This document shows positions 12,273 through 24,252 of a stretch of DNA of 64,000 bases, in pieces. This DNA is from Saxidomus purpurata (Eukaryota > Mollusca > Bivalvia > Venerida > Veneridae). Made by a program: the position numbers and the translations under genes. Position 1 is the first letter of the stretch, and each line of letters starts with the position of its first letter. The notes under the pieces are model-generated. The model was not told the origin of the DNA, did not search any database, and saw only the letters and a list, made by a program, of their open reading frames with translations. The stretch lies in assembly GCA_022818135.1 (NCBI GenBank), contig JAFMSR010000010.1:34401548-34465547 (forward strand). The letters run 5' to 3'.

Positions 12273-14134
12273 CGCAGTATGATTAATAGGCTGATCTTGA
12301 GCGATGTTTTCCTAAACATATATTTAAAGATTGATTGTTAAAACGTTTTAGACTTATTGGAGCATTCTTCTGTCATAAACTTTCTTCAAAACCTTTTCAA
12401 TGAAGGACTGGGTTAATCTTGGCTACATCAAAATCTTTCTTTTTCTGTCTTTCCATTTCCTCTTTGTAAAAATACTGATACTTTAGACCTTTATGACTTT
12501 AAATGCAATGCATTTCAGCCAAGTTTAAAACTAACCAGTAACGAGGTCCTGTTAGGACTTAGTTCAAGTCCTACATAAGCTGTAAAAGTTTCCTACAATG
12601 AATACGAAATACAAGTAAATCTTTTTAATTAAAATGTTTTTTCAAAGAAGAAACTTATGCTTTGAAACACATATAGCTACAATGCCCTCGAATGTGATAG
12701 AGACGCACCTATAAATTGGAAACCGATGCAGCGTAATGTAATTGTAAAGACCTCCTTAATCAAAGTCAAATTTATTTGATATAGATTTTAAACACTCTTT
12801 AGAATGAGTCTCACATCTCTCATGACGATTTTGTCACACAAAATTGAATGAGGTTCTTACATAGGCTCCGGGAGGAGGTTAAACTGGGGCAAAAGAAGGC
12901 TGTGAAACATTTGAATAGCCTCAGTTGCAGTTTTGAAACTACTAAACTACTTTTTGCAGAGGCAAACCTAATAAAATTTTGAAAAGTAAAATTCATTGTC
13001 GTGGGAATTAAGACAGAACCGACAGTTTAAAAAATCAGGTTATCTTTTTCAAGGACAATATGAATCCCGTGGAATATAAATAGAACAAAGTACATGTAAA
13101 CTAAATGGAAAACACTGTTGGCATGTTTTTTACCATAAGTTTTGTCATTGTAGAAAAAAATATTTCTTACACCGCTTTAGTGTTTATCCTATTCTATCTT
13201 TATAAAATGCATTCCAGAATCGACAAACATCTACCTTATACTTCATTATCTTCAAGGATGCCAATTTGTATTGAAGGATATGCTTCAATATTTCACGAAT
13301 TGTTATCATTTTAAACAATACTGTCCTGTACAAGTGGTGCGTTTTGTTGTTGGACTTTAGACTTTAGTTTTATTAATTCCTGTTTTGAATTGGTGCTTTA
13401 TTGTCAGTACATCTGTTGGTTTTGATTTCTGTACAGCTGTCAACTTCCTTGAGAGTCCAATGGCCATTTGCATATGCAACAAGGCAGACTACTTTATTAA
13501 TATACCATGCAGTGAAAGCTTTTTACATCACTATTGAATCATCCGAATACGAGATTCGCTTTTCTTTTGATTAAGATGGTAATCATTTATAATCGTACCG
13601 TGCGTATCTAAAACGTTTGACATTTATCTGAAAATATTTCATCTAATTTGGCATCTAACCAAAGAATTCTGGCAACATACATTTGAACTGCTTGTGCCAA
13701 AAGTGATTCAAATACAAACTACAGGAGGCTGTCGTCTATATGATGACATATGTCTGATACTAAATCTTATTTTGGCAAAAAATATTACTATTTGAGATGA
13801 AATACACAGTGTACTGCTATGATGAAATAAAAACAAAACTATTACAAATATTTTACACAGTGATTCCTGAAACCAGTTCAAGATAAAGATAGAATACATA
13901 ATTCATGCTATTTTACTAGGCAATTTTTCAAAACTCTATTATGGACAACAACATATGAAGGACGTAACATGACATATTAATGTACATGTAATATATAAAT
14001 GCATATCTATCGTGATAGTTTCTCTTATGATTGTGTACAATGATCGAGAATCATGCAGACTGCGTGTTTTGACAACCAAGTAAAAGCTTCATATAATGTT
14101 TAATACATGTATACACTGAAAGATACATGTATAT
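12273..14134. other. Unit A middle, non-coding but well matched to unit B
   Basis: Most of this aligns with 25300-27500. The stretch 13320-13720 is especially similar to 26750-27160. A short frame there stays open in both copies, but nearly every difference changes the amino acid, as expected for neutral drift. I therefore do not call a coding region. Confidence 0.45.
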
Positions 14135-14340
14135 TGAGCCACCTAGGTACAGTGGTTGCGCGTTTGCTTCGGGATCGGAGGGTTCAATCCCCGCCAGTGC
14201 CAAAGCAGCGGTAGTGTCCCTAGGCAAGACACAGATAATTCCACATTGCTTCTCTCTCTCTTCGAGGTTGATTATATCTGGAGTTTGCCTCGAGAGCGAT
14301 TTATAGAAGTTGTAAGAACATGTTTCGCATTCGAATGATT
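14135..14340 (+). mobile_element. tRNA-derived SINE, family 1 copy
   Basis: The order is a tRNA-like head (AGTGGTTGCGCG, then GGTTCAATCCCCGCC as B box), then a central domain containing GTCCCTAGGCAAGACACA and CCACATTGCTTCTC, then a distal part ending near TTCGCATTCGAA. The same order is found at 27968-28166 and, truncated, at 50087-50263. The central domain resembles those shared by many animal SINEs. No coding capacity. Confidence 0.7.
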
Positions 14341-15125
14341 AAAAAAGTTAGTATTCATTAAAAAGTGTTAACATAAAATCGTTGCATATCTAATGTACAC
14401 ATGCATATGTTTTAATTAATTTTGTGCGCAACATCCGGATTTTGTTATTCCATTTAACATTTTTAGATAAAATAAAGAAAGAAAAAAAAACCTCCGGCAG
14501 AAAATAAATGTGTTCCTTATATCCGAGTTTTCGCTATATCCGGAGTCGTTATATGCGGAGTTCACTGTATAACATTATGTAGTAATTTATAATACAAAGT
14601 ATTTTAATATTTTCTGTATAATTCTATTTGACTTTATAGCATATTTAACTTATAATATACATTTGACAATATGTCGATCAAAAAAAGAAGAAGAAAAGAT
14701 GTAATGTTAAAGATACACAAAGTCCCAATGCTGACCGGAACACCGCCGCTTGGAGAAACAAAATGTTGACTTGTAGAGCGTTATGTTACCGAAATATGGT
14801 ACTCATAATTGTTCCGGTTTTAACCGACAATAAATTTAATTCCGGTGGTGCTTGAAAGTAGATAGTTATCAACTACGATATTTTTATAAACCAAAACAAA
14901 ATCGCTCAGTCGACTCACGTTTAAGCATGAAGACACACAAAATACTGGTGGAGGTTATGGTTACTGCCAGGTAAATACTTACGCAAAATTAAACAGAAAC
15001 AGATTTTATACATGCATTATACACATCGACTGTCACATAAGTCTGTAAATGAATATACCTTAAATACAGATTTTTTTTATTTGAAAGAGGAGTTCTTGAT
15101 AAACAATGAGAGTGCAAAACATTAA
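14341..15125. other. Non-coding, partly matched to unit B
   Basis: Near 14505-14570 there is a run of related short phrases (TTCCTTATATCCGAGTTTTC, then CTATATCCGGAG, then GTTATATGCGGAG) that looks like a repeat terminus. A related piece occurs near 34797-34880. The part 14690-14900 matches 28790-29010. No gene seen. Confidence 0.4.
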
Positions 15126-15839
15126 AGAGGCATTCCCTAAAACTGGTGTCAAATCAAATAACGTTAAAAGCATAATTCTAACATGACTCACGATTTTGTC
15201 TCTGTATACAAAGAGTAGAAAAATTATGTTATATTAAACCATAAACAACGCGGGAACCGATATGCTGTAAACATGACGTCATATTGCGCCGCATGACGTT
15301 AAATGAGCGTTCGCGTAGAAAATAAAGCTTTGCATTTATTCACATTTTGTAATATCTGGTCATGTTAGAATCGAAATAACATCCTTTTCAGCGTTGTTAT
15401 CGTCTAATAAACAATAATTTGTCGTACTGATGCGCAGTATAAACCACTCCCCCCTTTCGCCCTCGTGGCTAATTACTGCGTATCAGTACTCCAAATCATT
15501 GTTTATTAAACGACTAACACTGCTGGAACGGATGTTATTTCATAAATAACAGAATATTTTTGAAGTTTTATTACGTACGTAAATGTATACATTCCAGTCA
15601 CTATCGGTAAAATCAACGTACCATGAAGCATTCAGCAATCTTTGTCAAGTTGGTGTTGTACAATTAATGGGTTGGTAGCGATTTATTACAGAAGGTATCT
15701 ATGCTGATTATTGTGCTAAAATGAGGCATCTTTCGATATACTTTTTTCTTTAAACTTGTATTTATTTATCATTTTACGTTCATTGAACACATGATTTATG
15801 TTTTGAGACTATAATTTGCTAGCTGTAGGGAGTGTCCCT
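15126..15839 (-). mobile_element. TTAA-flanked non-autonomous DNA transposon with nested insertion
   Basis: The termini are AGAGGCATTCCCTA on the left and GGGAGTGTCCCT on the right, an imperfect inverted pair, each bordered by TTAA (15122-15125 and 15840-15843). The body matches the complete copy at 37904-38265 in reverse orientation. Relative to the copy in unit B, extra DNA of about 370 bp sits inside at 15174-15545. A TTAA target duplication is known for piggyBac and Kolobok-type elements; which applies here is not settled. Confidence 0.65.
15174..15545. mobile_element. Nested insertion containing a ~70-bp-arm hairpin
   Basis: Absent from the same element in unit B. The segment 15373-15440 pairs with 15474-15541 as an imperfect inverted repeat, for example AAATAACATCC against GGATGTTATTT and CTAATAAACAAT against ATTGTTTATTA. 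A shorter inverted pair (TTCTAACATGAC and GTCATGTTAGAA) frames 15177-15371. It may be two small hairpin elements side by side. Confidence 0.5.
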
Positions 15840-16451
15840 TTAAAGACTTCTCCTGTTATTTAAACACACTTCCATCGCGTCCACTTCGTTTCCTTGGTGA
15901 CTGTCTCGTAACATCTTCATGTCTCGCTATACCACAAATTGCCGGAAACCGTTAACAGAATATTACACAATTAATTCAGTAACAAACTAATAATCACTTC
16001 TAGGAAGATGAAAACAACTTCATAGTTACATCAGAAATCGCTCTGTTTGTCTGAAGTGCACAATAACATTCATCCTAAAAAAGCTTTCCATATTGAATTC
16101 ATTGGTTTAATATGGACACCCACATCGTTTAAAGGGTGCAGCTCTACGTTATTCAAAGTGTACACAAAGTCTAAATTAAGGCGACAGCGGCCATTGTAGA
16201 CATATTGGTGCAAAATCTAACAGCAAAATAATGAGATAATATTCAAACAATGTTGCCATATGGTTCATATTTCACTAAAACTGTATTTCATTTGAATAAA
16301 AAATTTCAAATCCCGCCTATTCGTAGGCGCTTAACGAACGTTAGTTATTGATATTTTGTAGATAAGTTAAACAAATACATCACTCAAATAAATTAACATG
16401 GTGAACGTATTGGTACTTGCCAAATTTTCTTTAACAAGTACGCCGAACGTC

Positions 16452-16754
16452 AAGTGGCGCATGGGTAGAGTGGTTAACGCTGTGGTTCGAATCCCGGCAG
16501 GCACTGGAAATTTCAGAAACGCTTGTCAGTGTTTCCCACACATCTTGAGATGAGCTGGTTAGACACTCAGAGGTATTAGGTAAAAGAACCAAGGGGTTTG
16601 TTTGTAAAAGAGATATCGTCTGGTACTAGGATTCTCCTGTATGCATCCGTATCTTCAACCGGCGCCTATCAGGAGTCTTGGCAAGTTCACCGGGGAGAAA
16701 TCCCAGGGTCGGCCGAGACTATAAAACAATCTTAATGAAGAAGATTGAGTAACA
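16452..16754 (+). mobile_element. tRNA-derived SINE, family 2, copy in unit A
   Basis: The tRNA-like head (GGGTAGAGTGGTTAACGC and GGTTCGAATCCCGGC) has lost about 20 bases compared with unit B. It is followed by a ~230-bp body (AATTTCAGAAACGCTT, AAAGAACCAAGG, CTGGTACTAGGATTCTC, GGAGTCTTGGCA, CTATAAAACAATC) and a tail with AAGAAGATTGAGTAACA. The copy at 30666-31016 sits at the matching place, so the insertion predates the duplication. Confidence 0.7.
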
Positions 16755-17047
16755 AATTAACATATTTTCGTTTATTTTTTTCTTTTTATTTGGTGTATTG
16801 GTATATATTCATAGAGGAATTGACGAATAAATCTAGAACTCCTTTTATAGCTTTTGACATTAAATTTTGACAGTGGCTGAATAAAAAGATGTCCAGAAAC
16901 ATTGAAACGTGATAAGAATACACCGGACCCAATGCAAATCCCGGAATAAATTAATAACGTAATTTAACAAAGTTACTACTATTTAGCGAACTTCCAATTT
17001 TACATGATTCATCCGCTACCTGCGACAAGAGTTTTCATTTTTACAGG

Positions 17048-17117
17048 CTTTAAAAAAAAATTTTTAAAAAAAAAAAATTTAAAAAAAAAAAAAAATTTTT
17101 TTAAAAAAAAAAAAAAT
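17048..17117. other. Long A/T homopolymer block, probable sequence artefact
   Basis: Alternating runs of A and T fill the place where unit B (31299-31370) has ordinary mixed sequence of about the same length, between the shared flanks CAGGCTTT and ATGTTCCG. Real slippage would not usually replace unique sequence with equal-length A and T runs, so I suspect a consensus error or filler. Confidence 0.5.
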
Positions 17118-17345
17118 GTTCCGCATGTTTCGTTAGAGTGTTTCTGTGATTGCAATGGCGGTAAACGTTCTTTCTAGGCTATAGTTTTCAATTTTCAACA
17201 TTACGAATAGAATTTATCTATATACGCGCTTTCAAAAATGTAATGAGCGCAAAGAAATACTGAAGCCAATGGAATATTATTGTTAAATTACTGTTTATTT
17301 AGTACACAATATGTAAAAAGTAAAACATTAAGAAATACAGTTTCA

Positions 17346-18016
17346 AAATATCACTATCACTGAAGGTGATGAATACCCACTGAACTCTGCACTTACAAAC
17401 TTTATCTAACATTTGATCAGAGCGCTCCCCGCTGTTTTGAGCTGTAAAAGTGACGAGAAACATGAACCATGAAAAACTAGGCATGACACTTGTCATTTCT
17501 GTGAGGTATCATTTAGATATGACCACGGCGTGTGGAGATATAGAGCCCACACTATTTTACTATCTCGAGTCCCTATGATCTTGAAGTTGACCAAGTTACA
17601 CGAAACATAGCCAATGCACAACTAGGCATATATACTGTAAAATGTCATTAAATTCTGACCAGTTCTTTTAGATTAAGATTCCAAAAGATTTAACTATCTC
17701 GAGGCCCTGTGACCTAGACCTTTGACCTAGTAACCCGAAACATAAACCATGCACAACTTGACATGAAAAAAAAAGATATACTAAAATGTAAAATGTATTT
17801 AAGTAATGGCTGTAATCAATAATACAAGTTTTAATCTACATAGCAAGTTGAGAAAATTTGTTGAAAATGTTGATGAGCTTGGTTTGACGGAACAAAGTGC
17901 CATTTAGGATCAAAAGGTCATTTGAAGGTCTGATTACGATTACCCTTTCAATGAATTAGAAATTAAGCGAATCCATCAACATTTAAGAAAGGGAAGGGTA
18001 GTAACATTGTTATTTG
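17346..18016. other. Spacer between units A and B, no gene
   Basis: No match to either unit was noticed. It contains near-direct repeats of a phrase like CTATCTCGAG...CCCTRTGA with ...GACC.AG.TAAC at about 17560 and 17695, followed each time by ACATA.CCA.TGCACAACT. No coding frame is supported. Confidence 0.4.
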
Positions 18017-18116
18017 TTTTTGACGTAATATATGGGGATATATTACCCGCCACGAATAATGTAACGTGTATCTTTAATCTAAGCCAGTAATATATCCCCT
18101 TATTCCATGACAAAAA
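18017..18116. repeat. Short hairpin repeat (~100 bp)
   Basis: The left arm TTTTTGACGTAATATATGGG and the right arm ending in CCATGACAAAAA form an imperfect inverted pair around a centre of about 40 bp. Related phrases occur near 46371 and 46718 (ACGTGGTATATGGGGATAC), so this is a dispersed family. Confidence 0.5.
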
Positions 18117-18170
18117 ATCAAGTAACTTACACTGTCTTTTGCTAACAGCTGATATCGGACGAGGAGGTTA

Positions 18171-20359
18171 AAGACAATATCGCCCTCATAAGTGACCCCC
18201 CCAAACCGCAGGGAAGATGGTTTAAACCTCTCTGATTAGGTCAAAAGGACAGTAGTCTTGGTATGTAGTACATGTGCCAATTTTTTTTGTCCCCCTTGTA
18301 TTATATAAACTGTTTTATATAATATGATTTTTTTTATCGCAGGATATGAAAATTTTTGAGCTGTGATTTTAAAGTTATACTGAGAAAGTTAATATGTTCA
18401 CAAACATGTGTTTCCAGTTTTGACATAAAAATCCTTCTGACTTATGTCTTTGTAAATTATAAGTACCTGAATACTTCGGTAAAATTTAAAACTAAATTTC
18501 TCTTTTGTACCAACTATTTAGTCATTATTGGTTTGTTGCAAGGTATTGTGTACTCAATCTAATGAAATACAGATTGTCAGTAATCTAAAAGTAAAGTTTA
18601 CGCATATAACAAATCATTTTATAGTAACTGTAGTGATTTTTTATTCTTTTTGACGTTACGTAAAAGGTACTGAAAATTGTATAACATCAAAATTATGTAT
18701 AACAATTAGCTAAACCCTTCTACATTATCTGTAAATTAAGATACACACTGATACATAAACAGAAGCTAGTCTCCCAGCAAGTCATGTTAATTACTACTTC
18801 TAATGTGATTTCGCTGTGTTTCGCTGGCTGCCTGCCCCCTGTGAAGTACCATTACTGTTCATTTTGTTTTAAGGAAAGCCGTGTTATTTGTCAAAAAAAG
18901 TACTGTATCTGTCTATAATTAGATCCTTTGAAGCGTTCACCTTTTTAGTTGACGTACCGGAAATTGCGATTGAGAATGCGGATTGGCTTCTTCAAGACCG
19001 CAAATGTGTCGTGTACCACAAATATATCGTCTCCCCCCCTAGGATTTCATGTTCCTGACTTCGTAACAAACGTATAGAAATCATTGTAATGCACAGACTC
19101 GAGCAAATCCTACATCACATTTAATTTAATATCATAAAACTAATAACGGTAAACCCTATTTTATTATACATTCTATATCACGTCACACATTAGGGTATTA
19201 GAAGCCTGATAGTTTAGTTTTCCAATCTATTTTTCAAAGGTTCGCAAGAATTGTCATTTTTATTAACTACATGTATATTATTTGACTGATATGAATATTA
19301 AAAGATTTTATCTACAAATAAAACATATATATATATATGTAGATATGAACTTTTATATCTAACCCCTATTTCGAATGTTCAGACTTGATGGGCAGTAAAA
19401 TTGAATGAACATTTTACAGTAAACATTAAAATAATTTGATATAAGTTGGTTAATAGATGATATAGTATACAATGTCAATTTACAATAACAGCAAGTAAAT
19501 AAATCCGTTTAAATGATCATGATATATACGATCGTTATGATCATTTGATAAAGGCGGTAAAAATCAAAGCAGAGTGCACGTTGTATGAATGGGGCAATAA
19601 TTTAGCCCTAATAAATTTAATTCGTATACTATTCTCAACTTTATGGCGAAAGTGTTGAAGGTTCACCGTGTAGATTTTACAAGTTAGATCTCGCAAAAAA
19701 TTACATGTTTGATGACATGGTTTACTCTAAAAAATTTAAAGCATATATTCTGTTTTAAGCACCTTACTCAACTGTGATACAACATGCACGTTGAAATTTA
19801 ATTATATGAGAATACAAAATGATAATTTTTGCAGCATGTGACTAAACAAAAAGACAGGCAGGGGATAGACCACAAAGCAAAGAACAAGCACTATTTCAAT
19901 TAAAATTACTCGGCTATTTCTAAAAGCATAAATACATATAGCCTCGTGTGAATTCACGAACATGAGTACACCTAATGTGATATACCCAGGTAACAATGCA
20001 TTTATTCGTTTAAAGCAAAATAATATAACACTGTCACATTACAATTGTCCGGTGAACACACTATAAAATCCTCCATTGTACATGTACAATAGCGGCAGTG
20101 AATTCGATTGAAAATAGTCCAATATGGCACCTTATGAGAGGAAATTCTCGGAGAGGAATCGCTGACGAAGTCAGAATGACACTATTCATGCATCTAAGGC
20201 GGTATTATTCAATGTTCAGTTCTTCAGTCTTCCTACATGGCAGTAATGTTGAATGAAGAATTAATTGTGAGGTTTGTCAGAAACTGGAAACAACAGGAAG
20301 TCATTTCACGAGTAATGTTTTCCACGAGCAACATACTATCTTGAAGTATTACATATTTC
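18171..20359. other. Unit B 3' flank of paralogue B, non-coding
   Basis: It aligns in parts with unit A (4740-5570 and 7450-7960) and, nearer the gene, with unit C (38480-39160). The stretch 20030-20340 is shared with C (about 38830-39150) but is missing from A. No gene seen. Confidence 0.5.
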
Positions 20360-21625
20360 TTAAAATGGCTCAATGATCCAGAAGAATTTTGGACCCAGCT
20401 CTTGGTAGGATGCAAGCGAAGTTGGCTTAAGAAGAACTGTTTCGTACATGCATTTGGTTGCATCTGACTCCAACCAAATCATGTAGCATGGTTTTTCTGA
20501 GGATGACTTTCCATGTACCTTCAAGAAATACCAGTTTTCCCATAGATTTGACGCCTTCAAATAGTTCGTATGATCAGTTGTGCCAACATATCTTGAGTCT
20601 GCCATCTGAATACTGAAAACGTTATATTTTGTATGATGTAACACCAAATATACACGGTCAACAGGATTCCCTGCTCGAATCATAGAGTTGAACCCATACG
20701 TTCTTAAGCGAGACCCATCCACAACCGATTTTATTTTATAGCTACCTCTATTCAGGTATGTTAAGTCCTCAACCTGTAAGCCCCGTTTTTCACAAAAGGA
20801 GCTTGACAGAGGCCAGTGACGTAGTCGTGAATTATAATATAACTTTGCACTTTTTATCGTAGGTTTGCAAAGAAATTCTAGAACAGACTGGTCGTCCAGA
20901 AACTGTAACTCCAGCACATTTTTCACAGACTTTGCATCTATATCTAGCATTGACTGGACAGCAAAACGGTAAAGGAGAAAAAGTTCTCGAAATGTGGCGA
21001 GACAGCAGTAGAGTTCCACGTAATTCATCAAACATTCAAACTTGCTCATGTCTGCTGCTTCTACCATGCTTTTTATCCTTTCACCAAGATATAGAACTTC
21101 ATCAAGGCCGGTTTGTACAGGAACATCAGAGGCCATCAACGATAAATATCTATCTTTCTCATATCTCGAAAGTTCTTTTGGATTTGGTATCCCTTGCATA
21201 TAGCCGATGCAGTGGCTTATCTTTGTACAAGAAGCTCGGCATTTAGCTCTAAGATCAGTGTCCAAATTAGCTTCAAAACGATCTACTAACGTAGAGGTAA
21301 CATCATTTGAAAAGACAAATCCAACCAGTCCTGCGACAACTTTACAGACCTGGCCTAGTGGTGTCGGTAACGCTCCCAGTGCTTGTAAAGCTTTGGAAGT
21401 TATCCTTGAGAATTTCATTAAATGTTTGATATTTGTATCGAAGTTTGACTCGCCACTGCTGCTGGTGGCCCCACTATGGGAAACGGCATTGAAGTCCCTT
21501 AAAATGACTTGCAATGAGTCGTTTAGTTCCGCGCGGGTTTCATCAGATACAGAGAGCTTGTCTATTTCTTCACTCAAATCGTGAAGCTTTTTAGTGGAAA
21601 CTAATAATCTGTTTTGCTCTTCCAT
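20360..21625 (-). CDS. Paralogue B: uncharacterised 421-aa two-part protein
   Basis: Intact single-exon frame, MEEQNRLL to WIIEPF, the same architecture as paralogue A. Compared with A and C it lacks one codon near residue 43. The frame runs upstream without a stop but has no ATG beyond this one, and the conserved splice acceptor lies 54 bases upstream, so the start at 21625 is well supported. The middle (residues about 105-150) is identical in DNA to paralogue A over roughly 130 bp. The C-terminal quarter is the most divergent of the three, for example YGFNSMIRAG where A and C read YEAS.LIR.G, and LLKPTSL where they read LYQATSL. No signal peptide. Function unknown; the pore-former-like reading given for paralogue A applies equally weakly here. 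Confidence 0.8.
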   Translation of the reverse strand: MEEQNRLLVSTKKLHDLSEEIDKLSVSDETRAELNDSLQVILRDFNAVSHSGATSSSGESNFDTNIKHLMKFSRITSKALQALGALPTPLGQVCKVVAGLVGFVFSNDVTSTLVDRFEANLDTDLRAKCRASCTKISHCIGYMQGIPNPKELSRYEKDRYLSLMASDVPVQTGLDEVLYLGERIKSMVEAADMSKFECLMNYVELYCCLATFRELFLLYRFAVQSMLDIDAKSVKNVLELQFLDDQSVLEFLCKPTIKSAKLYYNSRLRHWPLSSSFCEKRGLQVEDLTYLNRGSYKIKSVVDGSRLRTYGFNSMIRAGNPVDRVYLVLHHTKYNVFSIQMADSRYVGTTDHTNYLKASNLWENWYFLKVHGKSSSEKPCYMIWLESDATKCMYETVLLKPTSLASYQELGPKFFWIIEPF

Positions 21626-21679
21626 TTCTTTCAGACAAAACGGCAGTGACAAAATGTCTTTTCTTTATATTGTACTTTT
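21626..21679 (-). other. 5' untranslated exon part with splice acceptor, paralogue B
   Basis: The minus strand reads GTGTTTACAG up to 21680, followed by 54 bases to the ATG. Position and sequence match paralogues A and C. Confidence 0.55.
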
Positions 21680-22577
21680 CTGTAAACACATGACAACAAT
21701 ACACATAAATAAGGGTTTAGTTACGTTCGCACAACATGAGCATATGTGTATTCTTCATTATTAACATTAAATGAGCTTGATACGATCCACTTTGCTTGTA
21801 CCCACATTGCTTTACGGTAATTGTTATTTATTTGGGGTGGTTAACCCTTGTATTCCAAACCAATTACTACATACATATAAATAGTCTGGCGATTACCAAT
21901 TGATATCGAGTACCGGTTTATTAGGCATATTTCAAATATGGCTTATATGTTGACAGGCAAGTGTACTGATTACTGAGATAGTCAGAAAAGAGTCACTGAA
22001 AGACTGCTATATCATATATATAAGATTTAGGAAAAATGAGTTACATTTCTTAATTTTTTTTCTGGCGAGCCATTATAGTTATCTTTTCTCCACACACCCG
22101 CATTGATAGTCCATCGAACAAACGCAAAGGCGAAAACGTGAATTTTGCTATTATGCACTTATAATTTCTAAAAAACTGGAAAACCCCAACCCAAACCGTG
22201 AAATATTGTTTTGTTAAGGGTCATAAGCAGCACAGAATCATAACAATACCTGCCATGTCAAACTGTCACTCGTATTTTGCATTTAGGGGCCTACCTAGCG
22301 GATTAAACAATAGTATTTTGGCATATCACCTGGCGTGTTTTGATAACGATTCCGAATTAGAATAATGAGAGGTAAAGGCTGTCAATTGGAACAAACCAAA
22401 AACATTATTTATGATTTTAAATCTTTTATGTATGCTGCGTTTTTTGGGTATTGAATACCGTTTTGCAAGTATTCGGAAGTTGACGATACTCAATACTAGT
22501 ACTGTTGCCATCCCTAAAAATAGTTGGCGTTACCTGCCCCCACCCATACGGGACGGGTGAAGAAAAACCCAAAAAAA

Positions 22578-22646
22578 GCCCCCCCCCCCCACAAAAATCC
22601 CCCCCCCCCCACACACCACCACCCAACCCCCCCCCCCCCCCCCCCT
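22578..22646. repeat. C-rich low-complexity tract
   Basis: Several runs of 9 to about 21 C are separated by short A/T or ACAC spacers. It is highly unusual against the AT-rich background. It could be a real C-rich microsatellite or a base-calling artefact. Confidence 0.7.
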
Positions 22647-22904
22647 TTGTCACGAGAAAGGGGATATATGTAGGAGTTGATCATTAAAAAAACTTCAGTA
22701 TGTGATCTGTCAATACAAACCAAATGTAAATTGCTATTAATATTAGACTGACCAGTAAAATTCAACGAGAAATAAACAACAGGAAAAATAGCCGTGTTTT
22801 CGGATGTGGTAGATATTTGTTGACATTTCGGATATTTAGTCAGCAGGTGTTTTATATATAGGAATTGATTATTCATGTCTTATCTAAGCATTAACTTTTA
22901 GATC

Positions 22905-23020
22905 ATACTCCGTGGCCCAGTGGGTATGTCACTTCAGCTTTAATTTTACGGCTCGAATCCCGCCAGCGACACGTTTTATTTTTTCTCCCTTTTTTTGTTC
23001 CTTTTCATATTTAAATTTGA
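22905..23020 (+). mobile_element. tRNA-derived SINE, family 3 copy
   Basis: The head is GGCCCAGTGGGTATGTCAC with B box GGCTCGAATCCCGCC. It is followed by ACACGTTTTATTTTTTCTCC and a T-rich tail. A truncated copy of the same tRNA-end-plus-T-rich tail lies on the minus strand at 24080-24144. Confidence 0.55.
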
Positions 23021-23983
23021 ACATTTTAAGTCTCGACTATGGCAAAAAGAATTACCAAAAAAGACATCCAAAATGTCTTCTTGAAGTAACTTGCCCGAAA
23101 TATAGAACATTTACTGGGCCAACTTTTTCTACGTTTACAACGTTCACAGACTGAGCATTCAAAAAAACTTTCGCCTGTTAAAACTCTGTCAAAAACTATT
23201 TCAAATTAACATATTAGTTTTGAATGATCAATACTTTTATCATTTTCACTATATAAACAGTATACTTTTGAGCATCCACTGGGCGTCGCAATTATTGAGC
23301 TTTGCCTGACGTGCTGTAGCATGCCAGTATGACAGTTAGCAGACTAACATGTATATATCACTAGCATAAATTATGTCTAAAGTTTTAAGTTTAAGCTAGT
23401 GTCCCCATTTTATAATAAATAACACGTCTTCAAGTTGGCTAATTTATATATATATATATCTTTGATGTATGCATATCTTCTACAAAATTAAAAGACTTTA
23501 AGACTATTTACTTAATGACAGTGTAGTCATTAAAATAATTCTACACTACTTACCAGTCATTTACATCCTAAAATTGTATAAACCTGGAGTTATTTACATT
23601 TGTGATATAAGTTAGTAGGAAGATAACACTAAAAGAAATATGTAACACAGTATTACCTAGCTTACGTATAACGTGAACTAATATATCAAGTTGTCAACCC
23701 AATATGTTTTAAAACGAAGTATAAACAATTAAGACAAAAAGTAAGTAGAGCTATTTTTGTCTATTTACTATCAAGCTATGTAAGTGACACCCACAGAAAA
23801 ACTAAACCAACGTAGACGTTTAATGTCCTTCACAGAAAGATTATACCAACGCAGACTTTTAGTGTTCTCCAACATAACCCCTTCAGTACAAATGTATATG
23901 GTTGACTAATCGAGCAGGACTCTAAATATGGCCATATCTTTCTCACTGACAATGGTATCTTTAAAATTCTTAAATGCAGAACT

Positions 23984-24252
23984 AACTCCGATCTTATTGT
24001 AGCATGTTCAGACATAAATGCATTTGCACAGCAAAACTGTTTGACTGCTACGTTACTTGTTTCGTTGTTTCATATTGAAAATATATGAAATGAAACAAAA
24101 AACAAAAAAAGGAGAAAAAAATAAAACGTGTCGGGATTCGAACCGTAAAGAACAAACTCCGATCTTATTGTAGCATGTTCAGACACATAAATGCATTTGC
24201 ACAGCAAAACTGTTTCACTGCTACGTCACTTGTTTCGTTGTTTCATATTGAA
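23984..24252. repeat. ~97-bp direct repeat flanking a SINE fragment
   Basis: The block starting AACTCCGATCTTATTGTAGC at 23984-24079 recurs at 24155-24252 with few changes. Between them, on the minus strand, lies a family 3 SINE remnant (GGTTCGAATCCCGACACG followed by T-rich sequence). Unit A has only one copy of the flanking block and no SINE. Confidence 0.65.

Larger units (their letters stand above)
4740..17345. repeat. Segmental tandem duplication, unit A
   Basis: Landmarks in this segment recur in the same order and orientation in 18170-31630. They include the stretch around 4985 (GCAGGATATGAAAA), the minus-strand gene at 8048, the conserved stretch at 13320-13720, the TTAA element at 15126, the SINE at 16452 and the tail near 17340. 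The copies are clearly diverged and differ by many insertions, so this is an old duplication rather than two assembled alleles. Offset between units is about 13.4 kb. Confidence 0.85.
21860..23330. other. Unit B-specific insertion with C-rich tract and a SINE
   Basis: Units A and C run directly from the gene's upstream flank into the stretch matching 23340, so this ~1.5 kb is extra in B. It contains the C-rich low-complexity tract at 22578-22646 and a tRNA-derived SINE at 22905. No genuine gene: the proline- and glycine-rich frames here are translations of the C tract. Confidence 0.55.

Noticed and set aside
13320..13720. Frame open in both units (ending FSFD, also at 26880-27000) with an acceptor-like CTGTACAG
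   Set aside because: Most differences between the copies change the amino acid, and no start or donor fits. It looks like neutral DNA.
21626..21652. Upstream start of paralogue B at 21652
   Set aside because: The codon there is TTG; animal genes start at ATG, and the conserved ATG is at 21625.
22426..22876. Glycine-rich and proline-rich open frames
   Set aside because: They are translations of the C-rich tract on both strands.
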